Shown: positions 1 to 7,396 of the stretch, one piece after another | Layout of the letters: each line of letters starts with the position of its first letter | How positions within the stretch are numbered: position 1 is the stretch's first letter | Source: an uncultured bacterium | Lineage (GTDB): Bacteria; Actinomycetota; Coriobacteriia; Coriobacteriales; Coriobacteriaceae | Direction: 5' to 3' | Assembly (NCBI GenBank): GCA_905215195.1 | Contig: CAJMPF010000085.1 | Coordinates: 1 to 7,396 of the forward strand | Length of the DNA: 7,396 nt | Notes under the pieces: model-generated | Database searches by the model: none | Seen by the model: the letters and a program-made list of their open reading frames with translations, nothing else | What the model was told of the DNA's origin: nothing | Translations under genes and position numbers: made by a program

Positions 1-1095
1 GTAGCTGCCACCAGCCGCCGGCGCGATTTTGGCGGCAAGGAGCGGTGGGCGCTCAGACAGCGCCTCGTCCTCCCCTTCCGGAGGCATCTCAACCGCCACG
101 TCATAGGTGCGATGCGTCGTCGTCCCCCGCGACCAGGCGGGCTCAAAAGAGATGATCTGGCCGCGCAACAGGTCCAGCACATATACGATGCTATGCTCGG
201 ACAGCGGCAACTGACGCTCGGCAACAAAACCACTGCGGGCAAAGTCGTACGACGCCGAACGCGAGCTTGTGATGTCATCGAGATAGGCAACTGTCGTCAC
301 GACAAGGTTGAGCAGCTTTGTCGACACGTCTTCGAAGGCTTCGGGCGTATGGACAAACGTGAGCTTCTTGCCGTACGAGAAGGTGCCGCCGCGCACGTAG
401 GCATCGGCCATGCCGTCGATGTCCTTAACCACGTAGGAGACCGATCCACAGCGAATGCGAAGCTCGAGCGCCCAGCTAAAGCGGTCGGCAAACAGTGGAT
501 TGTAATACGGCACCAGCGAGGGCTCCAACACCGCCTTGGGGGCATCGGGATCCACACTGCTGGCGAGTTTGCGGCGCATGCTCGCCAGCTCATCCATGCG
601 CGCGTCCGAAAGATCGGAGAGCGCCGCCATGAGGCTGGGACTCGTGGGGACGGGCGCCGGAAAGGGAAAGTTGGGATTGACCGCAGATGCGGTGGGCGCG
701 GGACGGGCGGGCTGCTTGGACTGTGCGGGCGGTACCGTAAACGTGCGGACCGGCGTGCGCAAACCTTCGACGGGCTCGGCGCCGCTGGCATCCAAATACG
801 CCAGAGCCGTGGCAATAGCGTGCTTGCACATGCCGGGGTAGCGATAGGCAGCGGGGCAATCGCAGTCGTAGTCGATCACCTCGTGCTCGTCCATGTCGAG
901 CGCCACGTGCGTCTTGTACAGGTCGCCACGCGAACCGCGCACCGAGCCCTCAACCGTCACGTTTTTGGAGAAGCGCGAGCCGGAATCTTCGAACGACAGC
1001 ACGGCACCGTTGAGCATGAGCGAGCGCCCCTTCATAAAGGTACTGCTGAGCGCCGCCTCCTTACGAAGCGCCTGCACAAACGTCCCCTGCGCCAT
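1..1095 (-). CDS. SWIM zinc-finger, SNF2 helicase-type protein (N-terminal part, runs off window)
   Basis: The frame is open from the ATG at 1095 to the window edge, giving 365 residues with no stop, so the 3' part is missing. Residues 1-75 lead into a SWIM zinc finger of the form CxCx(n)CxH: C78, C80, C90 and H92. Residues 105-155 are a Pro/Ala-rich linker. From about 185 onward the sequence (LEPSLVPYY, YVVKDIDGM, a SYGKKLTFVH stretch, a hydrophobic LLNLVVTTVAYL helix) resembles the SNF2 helicase-associated domain. In bacterial proteins of this family that domain follows SWIM and precedes a SNF2 ATPase core. The core itself would lie outside the window, so helicase identity is inferred from architecture. 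SWIM fingers are thought to bind DNA or protein; the cellular role of these bacterial members is not established. The start is supported by GGAGGA just upstream. It lies 28 bases after dnaE and is probably co-transcribed with it. A GTG directly before the ATG is a possible alternative start. Confidence 0.78.
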   Translation of the reverse strand, partial: MAQGTFVQALRKEAALSSTFMKGRSLMLNGAVLSFEDSGSRFSKNVTVEGSVRGSRGDLYKTHVALDMDEHEVIDYDCDCPAAYRYPGMCKHAIATALAYLDASGAEPVEGLRTPVRTFTVPPAQSKQPARPAPTASAVNPNFPFPAPVPTSPSLMAALSDLSDARMDELASMRRKLASSVDPDAPKAVLEPSLVPYYNPLFADRFSWALELRIRCGSVSYVVKDIDGMADAYVRGGTFSYGKKLTFVHTPEAFEDVSTKLLNLVVTTVAYLDDITSSRSASYDFARSGFVAERQLPLSEHSIVYVLDLLRGQIISFEPAWSRGTTTHRTYDVAVEMPPEGEDEALSERPPLLAAKIAPAAGGSY

Positions 1096-1099
1096 CACT

Positions 1100-1105
1100 T
1101 CCTCC
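1100..1105 (-). promoter_or_regulatory. Ribosome binding site of the SWIM/SNF2 gene
   Basis: The minus strand reads GGAGGA, with the GGAGG core five bases from the ATG at 1095. It lies in the 28-base gap after the dnaE stop. That gap shows no hairpin with a U-run, so nothing there suggests termination, which supports read-through from dnaE. The site decides the start of the downstream gene. Confidence 0.75.
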
Positions 1106-1123
1106 AATCTCACCCGGGGCAGC

Positions 1124-4100
1124 TTAGATAACCGTCACGCGGCCTTGATTACCCACGATGGCCTTTGCCTCTGCCAGCAGCGGAATCGAGCGTGCGTTGA
1201 CCTTGGCCGGCACCTCGGCACGGAGCACGCGCCCGTCCACCTGCTCGATAAAGATCTCTACGCGGTCGCCGCCCGGGTTGGTGGTGAGCACCGTGGCCAG
1301 GCGCGCCATATTGCCCTGGCTAAAGCGGCTGTTGGGCACCATGACCTCAAAGACCTTGGGCTTGTTTTTCTCCTCGCTAAGCTCCAGCGGCACAATCTCC
1401 TGCGCGATGATCTGGTCGCCGCGGTCCGAGCGCTCGAGCTTGCCCTTAATGCGCACAAACGCGTCGGACAGCTGCGCGCCGGTCTCGGGATCGACCTCGC
1501 CGTACAGATACCCCTCGGCCTCCTTGTAGGTCTTGGGGAACACCACGACCGTGGCCTCGCCTTCCATGTCTTCGAGCTGCACGATACCCATGGGGTCGCC
1601 GTTTTTGGTCACGCGCTTGGACACGCTCGAGACCATGCCGGCCCACCACAGCGCCTTGCCCTCGGGAATCTCCTGGTTGATGGTGCCGCCCGTGGGGTTT
1701 TGCACCTCGTATCCGGTGTCGATCTGCGAGAACGAGAAGTCGCGCGCCTTGGCTAGTGCATACTCAAACGGACGCAGTGGGTGGTCCGAGACGTAGATGC
1801 CCAGAACCTCCTTCTCCTGGCTCAGCTTAAGGTGGCGGTCCCATTCCTGGCCATCCGGATCGGGCACGCTCACCTCAAAGCCCGAGCCCTCAACATCGCC
1901 AAACATGTCGAAGAACGACGTCTGGCCGCTTGCGCGGTCCTTCTGGCGCTTCACGGCGGCATCGATGATGTTCTCGGGGTTGTTCTTGTCCACAAAGTGC
2001 ATCATCTGGCGACGCGGATACCCCGTGGAGTCGAAGGCGCCTGCCTTAATCAGCGATTCGATCACGCGACGGTTGGCCTGGCTCGAGTCCACGCGCTCGA
2101 CAAAGTCGTGCAGCGTCTTAAACGGACCGCCCGCCTCGCGCTCGGCGATAATCGCCTGCGCCACGCCGGTGCCCACGCCGCGGATGCCGGCCAGACCAAA
2201 GCGCACGCCCTCCTTGGTAGCCGTGAACTCGGTACCGGACTCGTTGACATCTGGCGAAAGCACGGGGATGCCGTCGTGACGGCATGCCGAGACGTAGTGC
2301 ACGATCTTGTCGGTCTTTCCCGTATAGGACGTCAGAACGGCCGCCATGTACTCATGCGGATAGTGCGCCTTGAGCCACGCCGTCTGCATAACCAGAATGG
2401 CGTAGCCGGCGGAGTGCGACTTGTTAAAGGCGTAGGACGCGAACTCGAGGACATCGTCCCAAATCTTCTGGGCGACCTCGCGCGTGTAGTTGTTCTTGAT
2501 AGCGCCGTTCATCCAGTGGTCGTAGGTGGTCTCGTCCGAGCCATCCTCCCAGTGGAGCACCGTCGACGTGAGCAGCTTAATCTTTTTCTTAGCCACGGGC
2601 TTACGGATACGCGAGTCCGATTCGCCCTTGGAGAAGCCGCACATCTCGACGGAGATGAGCATAACCTGCTCCTGGTAGACCATGGTACCGTAGGTTTCGC
2701 CCAGGATGTCGTCCAGGCGATCGTCGTAGGAGACGGCCGGCTCCCTGCCGTTCATACGGTTGATGTAGGACGAGACCATGCCGGCGCCCAGCGGGCCCGG
2801 GCGGTACAGAGCGATCAATGCCACGACGTGCTTGTACTCGGTGGGCTTCATGTTCTTGATCGTAGCCGTCATGCCGGCGGACTCGACCTGGAAGACGCCG
2901 GCGGTGTGACCGGAGCCCATGAGCTTAAAGATCTCGGGGTCGTCAAAGGGAATCTCTTCCTCTTTGATGTCGATGCCGAAGTTCTTTTTGATGTTAGCCT
3001 TGGCCTTGGAGATAACCGTCAGCGTGCGCAGGCCCAGGAAGTCCATCTTGAGCAGGCCCATGTCGGCAACGGTATGACCCTCGTACTGGGTAATCTCGAC
3101 GCCGCCCTTGGTATCGAGCTTGGTGGGTACGTGCTCGTTGACGGGATCGCGGCAGATCAGAACGGCGCACGCGTGCACGCCCTCGCCACGGGTGAGGCCC
3201 TCGATCGAGAGCGCCGTGTCAATGATGCGGCGGGCGTCGTCATCCTTTTTATAGGCCTCGGCAAAGTCGGGGTTAAACAGATCCTCTTTGCCGGGTTGTT
3301 TTTCGAGTACCTGCTTGAGCTTGACCTTGGGGTCGCTCGAGACCATCTTGGACAGGCGCTGGCCCATGTAGACCGGATAGTCCAGCACGCGCGCGGCGTC
3401 GTTGATGGCCTGCTTGGCCTTAATGGTCGAGTAGGTGATGACGTGGGTGACCTTCTCGGGGCCGTAGAGCTGGCGAACGTGCTCCACGACCTCGAGGCGC
3501 CGCTCATCGTCGAAGTCCATATCGATATCGGGCATCTCGGTACGCTGCGGGGACAGGAACCTCTCGAACATCAGGCCGTTCTCGAGCGGGTCGAACGCGG
3601 TGATGTTCATGGCGTAGGCGACGATAGCGCCGGCGGCCGAGCCACGGCCGGGGCCGACGCCGATGCCGTTGTCCTTAGCCCATTGCACGTACTCGGCAAC
3701 GATCAAAAAGTAGGCGGCAAAGCCCTTGTCGCAGATGACCTTGTATTCGTACTCAAAGCGCTCTTTGATGTTGACGCCACCGATCTCGCGCGTGGCCCAG
3801 TCGTCGCCATAGTGCTGGCGCAGGCCCTTCTCGCACTCGCGGCGGAACTGGCTCTCGTGCGTCTCGCCGGGATCGAGCAACGGAAAGCGCGGCAGGATGA
3901 TAGAGTCCCAGTCCAGCTCAACGTAGCACTTGTCGGCGATCTCGAGCGTGTTGTCGCAGGCCTCGGGGCAATACGGGAACATCGCCCGCATCTCCTCCTC
4001 GGTCTTCATGTAAAACTCCGAGCCGGTCATGCGCATGCGGTTGGGGTCATCGACCTTGGCGTTCATGCCAATACACATGATGACGTCCTGCACGGGCGCA

Positions 4101-4927
4101 TCCTCGCGGCGCAGGTAGTGGAAGTCGTTGGTGGCGATGACCTTGACGCCCACCTGCTTGGCGATGTCGATGAGCGTGCGGTCCATCTGCTCGTCAGTCA
4201 GGCCGTTGTCGGTGGTGATGCCGTGTTCCTGGATCTCGATATAAAAGTCGCCGGGGTCGAAGGTGTCACGGAAGGTCTCGGCCCACTTGATGGCGCCTTC
4301 CATGTCGCCGCGGTCGATGTATTTGGGGATGATGCCCGCGATACAGGCGCTCGTGCAGATCATGCCCTTGGCATGGCGGCGCAGGTTGTCGAGCGTCACG
4401 CGCGGCTTGTAGTAAAAGCCCTGCACGGCGGCCTCGGAGACCGTCTGCATTAGGTTGACGTAGCCCTCCTGATCCTTGGCCAGAAGGATCATGTGGTAGA
4501 GCTCGGGCTTGTGGTCGCGGGCAAGGGTCTCGTCCGGCGTAAAGTAGACCTCGCAGCCAAAGATGGGCTTGATGACCAGGGGCGGTTTGAGCTCGTCGAT
4601 GTTGCCCTTCTCGTCCCACATGGCCATGTCTTTGACGTACTGGGCATGCTCGCGCGGGTTTGCCTCGGGGTCGGGCTCCACCAGCTCGTCGCGGCGGTCC
4701 TTTTCCAAGAAGGCCTTGTCGTGGCTCCAGGTTTTGTACTCGGGCGTGTTGTGATTGACGGCATCGCAGGCCAGCGCCAGGTCGGGCACGCCATACATGT
4801 AGCCGTGGTCGGTAATGGCCACGGCGGGCATGCCAAGTTCAACGGCACGATTGACCATATCCTGGATACGGGTTGCGCCGTCGAGCATGGAGAAAACAGT
4901 GTGATTGTGCAGATGGACGAATGCCAT
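1124..4927 (-). CDS. dnaE: DNA polymerase III subunit alpha (DnaE)
   Basis: This is the replicative DNA polymerase catalytic subunit, complete at 1267 residues (E. coli has about 1160). The N-terminal PHP domain (residues 1 to about 285) opens with HLHNHTVFSMLDGA. It keeps the full set of metal ligands known from DnaE proteins with PHP proofreading: H7, H9, D16, H41, E126, H145, C195, D268 and H270. The palm has GVGPGRGSAAGAI (423-435), the catalytic PDIDMDF aspartates (D467, D469, D471) and the third aspartate D629 in LLKMDFLGLR. FNKSHSAGYA lies at 834-843. A helix-hairpin-helix region is near 905-945, and QTSFFDMF (1002-1009) fits a beta-clamp-binding motif. An OB fold spans about 1093-1180, followed by a short C-terminal domain. 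Two stretches are longer than in E. coli or mycobacterial DnaE, at about 57-118 and 775-806. GVHACAVL and LLKMDFLGLR point to the actinobacterial DnaE1 type rather than PolC. The start has GGAG eight bases upstream, and the PHP motif begins at residue 5, which excludes a later start. Confidence 0.97.
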   Translation of the reverse strand: MAFVHLHNHTVFSMLDGATRIQDMVNRAVELGMPAVAITDHGYMYGVPDLALACDAVNHNTPEYKTWSHDKAFLEKDRRDELVEPDPEANPREHAQYVKDMAMWDEKGNIDELKPPLVIKPIFGCEVYFTPDETLARDHKPELYHMILLAKDQEGYVNLMQTVSEAAVQGFYYKPRVTLDNLRRHAKGMICTSACIAGIIPKYIDRGDMEGAIKWAETFRDTFDPGDFYIEIQEHGITTDNGLTDEQMDRTLIDIAKQVGVKVIATNDFHYLRREDAPVQDVIMCIGMNAKVDDPNRMRMTGSEFYMKTEEEMRAMFPYCPEACDNTLEIADKCYVELDWDSIILPRFPLLDPGETHESQFRRECEKGLRQHYGDDWATREIGGVNIKERFEYEYKVICDKGFAAYFLIVAEYVQWAKDNGIGVGPGRGSAAGAIVAYAMNITAFDPLENGLMFERFLSPQRTEMPDIDMDFDDERRLEVVEHVRQLYGPEKVTHVITYSTIKAKQAINDAARVLDYPVYMGQRLSKMVSSDPKVKLKQVLEKQPGKEDLFNPDFAEAYKKDDDARRIIDTALSIEGLTRGEGVHACAVLICRDPVNEHVPTKLDTKGGVEITQYEGHTVADMGLLKMDFLGLRTLTVISKAKANIKKNFGIDIKEEEIPFDDPEIFKLMGSGHTAGVFQVESAGMTATIKNMKPTEYKHVVALIALYRPGPLGAGMVSSYINRMNGREPAVSYDDRLDDILGETYGTMVYQEQVMLISVEMCGFSKGESDSRIRKPVAKKKIKLLTSTVLHWEDGSDETTYDHWMNGAIKNNYTREVAQKIWDDVLEFASYAFNKSHSAGYAILVMQTAWLKAHYPHEYMAAVLTSYTGKTDKIVHYVSACRHDGIPVLSPDVNESGTEFTATKEGVRFGLAGIRGVGTGVAQAIIAEREAGGPFKTLHDFVERVDSSQANRRVIESLIKAGAFDSTGYPRRQMMHFVDKNNPENIIDAAVKRQKDRASGQTSFFDMFGDVEGSGFEVSVPDPDGQEWDRHLKLSQEKEVLGIYVSDHPLRPFEYALAKARDFSFSQIDTGYEVQNPTGGTINQEIPEGKALWWAGMVSSVSKRVTKNGDPMGIVQLEDMEGEATVVVFPKTYKEAEGYLYGEVDPETGAQLSDAFVRIKGKLERSDRGDQIIAQEIVPLELSEEKNKPKVFEVMVPNSRFSQGNMARLATVLTTNPGGDRVEIFIEQVDGRVLRAEVPAKVNARSIPLLAEAKAIVGNQGRVTVI

Positions 4928-4935
4928 GTGATGAG

Positions 4936-4939
4936 CTCC
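4936..4939 (-). promoter_or_regulatory. Ribosome binding site of dnaE
   Basis: The minus strand reads GGAG, eight bases before the dnaE ATG at 4927. This is normal spacing. Together with the conserved PHP motif at residue 5, it fixes the start of dnaE. Confidence 0.65.
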
Positions 4940-4966
4940 GATGCGGGTTCGTGTTCTGACTGAACG

Positions 4967-4997
4967 ATTTTACCGCACGGCACGGACAGCACCCGAA
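4967..4997 (-). promoter_or_regulatory. Weak candidate promoter for dnaE
   Basis: On the minus strand a -10-like TAAAAT (4972-4967) is preceded, across 19 bases, by TTCGGG (4997-4992), which matches a -35 box poorly. If used, transcription would begin near 4960 and leave a leader of about 33 bases. Only the -10 box is convincing, and the spacing is longer than the usual 17. It lies downstream of the hairpin, where a separate dnaE promoter would be expected if addA transcription ends there. Confidence 0.3.
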
Positions 4998-5028
4998 CCT
5001 AGCCAAACCAACACGGCTCCTCTTGCAG

Positions 5029-5091
5029 TTGCGGTGAAATGCGGACTGTTTGGCGGCTTTTTTGGCCAAAACAGCCCATATTCCACCGCAA
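5029..5091 (-). repeat. Long imperfect inverted repeat (hairpin) between addA and dnaE
   Basis: The arms 5029-5051 and 5069-5091 can pair. The outer eight bases are perfect (TTGCGGTG against CACCGCAA), as is an inner CTGTTT/AAACAG block. As minus-strand RNA, 22 of the 23 arm positions pair, three of them as G-U wobbles, with one C-A mismatch. A one-base bulge and three more G-C pairs then close a ten-base A-rich loop. As plus-strand RNA the same arms have three mismatches, so the fold favours the minus transcript. The repeat begins 12 bases after the addA stop. Neither side is followed by a U-run, so it is not a textbook intrinsic terminator. It could stabilise or end the addA message, or be a member of a dispersed intergenic repeat family. 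Confidence 0.8.
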
Positions 5092-5103
5092 GTTATCTGA
5101 GGG

Positions 5104-7396
5104 CTAGAGATTGTAGGTGACTACTTGAGGTTCGGCGGGTTCGACGAAGATGGCTGAATTCGCCTGCTCCACGCGAACGAACTTGACCGTCACCGCCTCA
5201 ACGCCCGCCTTGTGCAGAACATCAGCGTAGACGCGCGCCTGCAGGGCATGCTTCTCCTGCAGCTGTTCCGGCGTCTCGTCCGGTGTGCCACCCGTCTTGT
5301 AATCAATGACCAGGGCGCGCGACGGATCGGCCGGGTCGGTGGCCAGTGCATCGATGGCGCCCTCGGCATAGGCACCGTAGCGAGCGATGTCCTCGTCCTC
5401 GCAGCCCAGTGAAAAGAACGGCACCTCGGCGCGAATGCACGGCCACGCGAGCAGGTCGGCACGAACAGCCGACTTGAGCCAGCGCTCCAGAGCGACATCG
5501 AAGCGCTCGCGCTGTTCTGGCGTCAGGTGCCACAGGCGAGCCAGGGCGTCGGCACGCTCAGCGGGCAGCGCATCGGTACCCATCTCGATGAGCCACTGGC
5601 AGGCGGCGTGGAAGGCCGAGCCCAGCGCCATGGGATTGCCGGCGGGCTCGACAGCGGCCACGTCTGCATCCGTCATCTCGGAACCATCCGACTCCGCATC
5701 ATCGCCGGCCTCGTCCATGGGAACACGAGCCTCGGCGGCACGGTCTTCCGTCTCGGCATGGAGTGCCGCGGCGATTGACGAGTAGCTATACGAGTCACGC
5801 ATCGGATACGGACAGATGCCCATGCGCACGCCCACTGCCTGGGGATACACAAGCTCAAACGAATCGGGCTTGGGGTCGGCAGGACCGGGGACGGTTGAGC
5901 GCGCAGCATTATCGGCGGCATCGGCATCGCCAGGACCGGGAACGGCGGCGCGGGCATCTGCACCGGCACCCTCCGGCTCCGCATCGCCACGAACAAGCCT
6001 GCCCTCGGCATCCAGCGAAGCGTTGGCCTCAAACGCCTGCTCGCCAAAGGTAAAGTCCGAAAGCGAAATGAGCTCGTAGTCGCCCGGCTGGGAGTTGTCG
6101 AACACCAGACGGTCGGCATCGAGCTGCGGCATGTCCAGAGCGTCGGTCGGCAAAATACGGCGCAGCACATCGTAGGTCAGATCGGTCTCGACGTCGAAGG
6201 TCGGCGCCGTCACCTTGCCACGGCTCACGCCGGCATCCATCGCCAAGATCACCAGCTCGCGCGCACGCGTCATGGCAACATAGAGCAAGCGGGCCCGCTC
6301 CTCGAGCGAAAGCCGCAGGTCGTCGTTGCGCAGGCGAGCAAATGTCTCGGCGGGAGAACCCGTCGCACAGACGTCCTCCATGAGCTCCGGCGGCAGCCAC
6401 AGCGACGTGCCCTTGCCCTTAAACGCGTGCTCAAACTGCTTTTTGACGTCGTCGCCCTTCACAAAGGTACCGTCGGCAAGCTTAACGCCGTCGAAGCGTG
6501 CCGGCAGTGCCACGACCTGCGCTCCGCCCTCGACGCGACCCATCTGTGCCGCACCCGAGGACTTACGCACGCCAAAGCACTCGGCGACCGCCACGACCGG
6601 ATATTCCAGACCCTTGGAGGCATGCACCGTCATGATGCGCACCGCGCCGTCGCCTTCCTCGTTGAGGGCACCCGGGGCTTCCTTGCCCGCCAAGAAGCGG
6701 TCGAAGGCGAGCACGATGGAGCGCGGAGAATTGCCGAGCTCGGCCTCTGCCTCGGTCACGGCGTCGAGCGCCTTGAGCACGTTGGCGGCAATGGCCTTGC
6801 CCTCGGGACCACGCTGTCCCAGACGCACAAACCAGCCGGAGGCGTTGACCACGTCGCGCGCGATGGCGGCGAACGAATCGCGGCCCACGCGACGAAGCGC
6901 ATACCGCAGCACCTCGCGGGCGCGCGTCACAAGCGGCAAGTCTTGCAAACCCGGCACGTCGAAATCGCTCATGATGCCCATGTCGATATTCCGGCGCGAG
7001 GTCTCCCCTGTCTCGCTATCGAGCTTGGTCGCCAGCGCCAGGAACTCCTGGGCACCGAGCGCAAACATCGGCGAGGCGAGCAGTGGCATAAGGCCCTGCG
7101 CCGTATCGGCCGGATTGGCGAGCGCGCAGACCAGGGCACGCACCGTCTGCACCTCGGCTGCCTGGGCAAAGACCGAGCCGCCTGCGATCACGCAGTCGAG
7201 CCCCTGATCGCGGAAGGCCTGGGCGTAGACGTCGGCGTTGGTCATGCGGCCCAGCAGCAGTACCATGCCGCCCTGGGGCTGGCCGGCATCGGCAAGCGCG
7301 CGGAATCGCTCGGCGATCGCGCGGGCCTTGGCCTGCGTGCGCTCCTGCGTACTGCCGCCGGCAACAAAGAGGACCTGGCGGCGCGAGGCGTCCGCC
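5104..7396 (-). CDS. addA: ATP-dependent helicase/nuclease AddA (RecB-like), C-terminal part
   Basis: The frame is open from the window edge to the TAG at 5104, giving 763 visible residues; the N-terminus with the Walker A and B motifs lies outside. An internal Met at 7266 is not the start, because the 43 codons before it are open and family-like. The visible part begins in helicase domain 2. Motif V is MTVHASKGLEYPVV (visible residues about 255-268) and motif VI is LLYVAMTRAR (about 370-379). An acidic Ala/Pro-rich linker follows. The C-terminal RecB-family nuclease has SYSYSSIAAALH, GSAFH (H596), GAID (D682), VIDYKTG (D698, K700) and QARVY (Q719, Y723), so every expected active-site element is present. 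In the AddAB complex this subunit unwinds and cuts DNA ends for recombinational repair. The partner AddB is probably upstream, outside the window. RecB is the alternative name; I prefer AddA on lineage grounds. Confidence 0.85.
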   Translation of the reverse strand, partial: ADASRRQVLFVAGGSTQERTQAKARAIAERFRALADAGQPQGGMVLLLGRMTNADVYAQAFRDQGLDCVIAGGSVFAQAAEVQTVRALVCALANPADTAQGLMPLLASPMFALGAQEFLALATKLDSETGETSRRNIDMGIMSDFDVPGLQDLPLVTRAREVLRYALRRVGRDSFAAIARDVVNASGWFVRLGQRGPEGKAIAANVLKALDAVTEAEAELGNSPRSIVLAFDRFLAGKEAPGALNEEGDGAVRIMTVHASKGLEYPVVAVAECFGVRKSSGAAQMGRVEGGAQVVALPARFDGVKLADGTFVKGDDVKKQFEHAFKGKGTSLWLPPELMEDVCATGSPAETFARLRNDDLRLSLEERARLLYVAMTRARELVILAMDAGVSRGKVTAPTFDVETDLTYDVLRRILPTDALDMPQLDADRLVFDNSQPGDYELISLSDFTFGEQAFEANASLDAEGRLVRGDAEPEGAGADARAAVPGPGDADAADNAARSTVPGPADPKPDSFELVYPQAVGVRMGICPYPMRDSYSYSSIAAALHAETEDRAAEARVPMDEAGDDAESDGSEMTDADVAAVEPAGNPMALGSAFHAACQWLIEMGTDALPAERADALARLWHLTPEQRERFDVALERWLKSAVRADLLAWPCIRAEVPFFSLGCEDEDIARYGAYAEGAIDALATDPADPSRALVIDYKTGGTPDETPEQLQEKHALQARVYADVLHKAGVEAVTVKFVRVEQANSAIFVEPAEPQVVTYNL

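Noticed and set aside
112..1131. Plus-strand open frame of 339 codons opposite the SWIM/SNF2 gene
   Set aside because: It is also in register opposite a gene with a clear zinc finger and ribosome binding site. The product is Arg/His-rich, as expected for an antisense shadow.
2510..2605. Intein or frameshift in dnaE at the divergent block
   Set aside because: The extra length is only about 12 residues, the frame is continuous, and no intein splice-junction residues or endonuclease domain are seen.
1781..4453. Plus-strand open frame of 890 codons antisense to dnaE
   Set aside because: It lies in exact codon register opposite dnaE, where antisense stops arise only from TTA, CTA and TCA codons, which are rare in this GC-rich gene. 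The product shows no recognisable domain, and dnaE is certain.
4970..5014. Possible leader peptide of 14 codons (GTG start) upstream of dnaE
   Set aside because: An AGGAG-like site is present but only two bases from the GTG, the peptide has no regulatory codon run, and no attenuator hairpin follows it before dnaE.
5029..5091. Classical rho-independent terminator
   Set aside because: The stem is good, but neither flank has a U-run. The six-base T-run lies in the loop, so I list it as an inverted repeat instead.
6326..7207. Plus-strand open frame of 293 codons opposite addA
   Set aside because: Its translation is Ser/Ala/Arg/Pro-rich with no motif, and it overlaps helicase motifs of AddA on the other strand.

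Overview
The window carries three genes, all read from the minus strand, so transcription runs from high to low coordinates. It suggests a GC-rich actinobacterium, most likely a Coriobacteriia member of the Collinsella type. The grounds are the GC-rich codon use and the actinobacterial signatures in the polymerase (GVHACAVL, LLKMDFLGLR, YAFNKSHSAGY). The genus is an inference from remembered protein families, not from a search.

Layout, in order of transcription. (1) 7396 to 5104: the C-terminal 763 residues of an AddA/RecB-type helicase-nuclease; its N-terminus lies outside the window. (2) 5103 to 4928: a 176-base intergenic gap. It holds a long imperfect inverted repeat just after the addA stop, a weak candidate promoter and the dnaE ribosome binding site. 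(3) 4927 to 1124: a complete dnaE, the replicative DNA polymerase III alpha subunit, 1267 residues. (4) 1123 to 1096: a 28-base gap with a strong Shine-Dalgarno sequence. (5) 1095 to 1: the first 365 residues of a SWIM zinc-finger protein of the bacterial SNF2 helicase type, which runs off the window before its helicase core.

The genes share a theme of DNA replication and repair. AddA, with a presumed AddB partner outside the window, processes double-strand breaks for recombination. DnaE copies the chromosome. The SNF2-type protein is probably a DNA-dependent ATPase of unknown role. The tight dnaE-SNF2 spacing suggests co-transcription, whereas addA and dnaE are separated by the hairpin and may be separate units.

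I see no mobile element, CRISPR array, RNA gene or clearly new system. The items most worth checking are the hairpin, whose mismatches are mostly wobble pairs only in minus-strand RNA, and two lineage-type insertions in DnaE, one in the PHP domain and one in the conserved polymerase core. Long open frames on the plus strand are antisense shadows of these genes.
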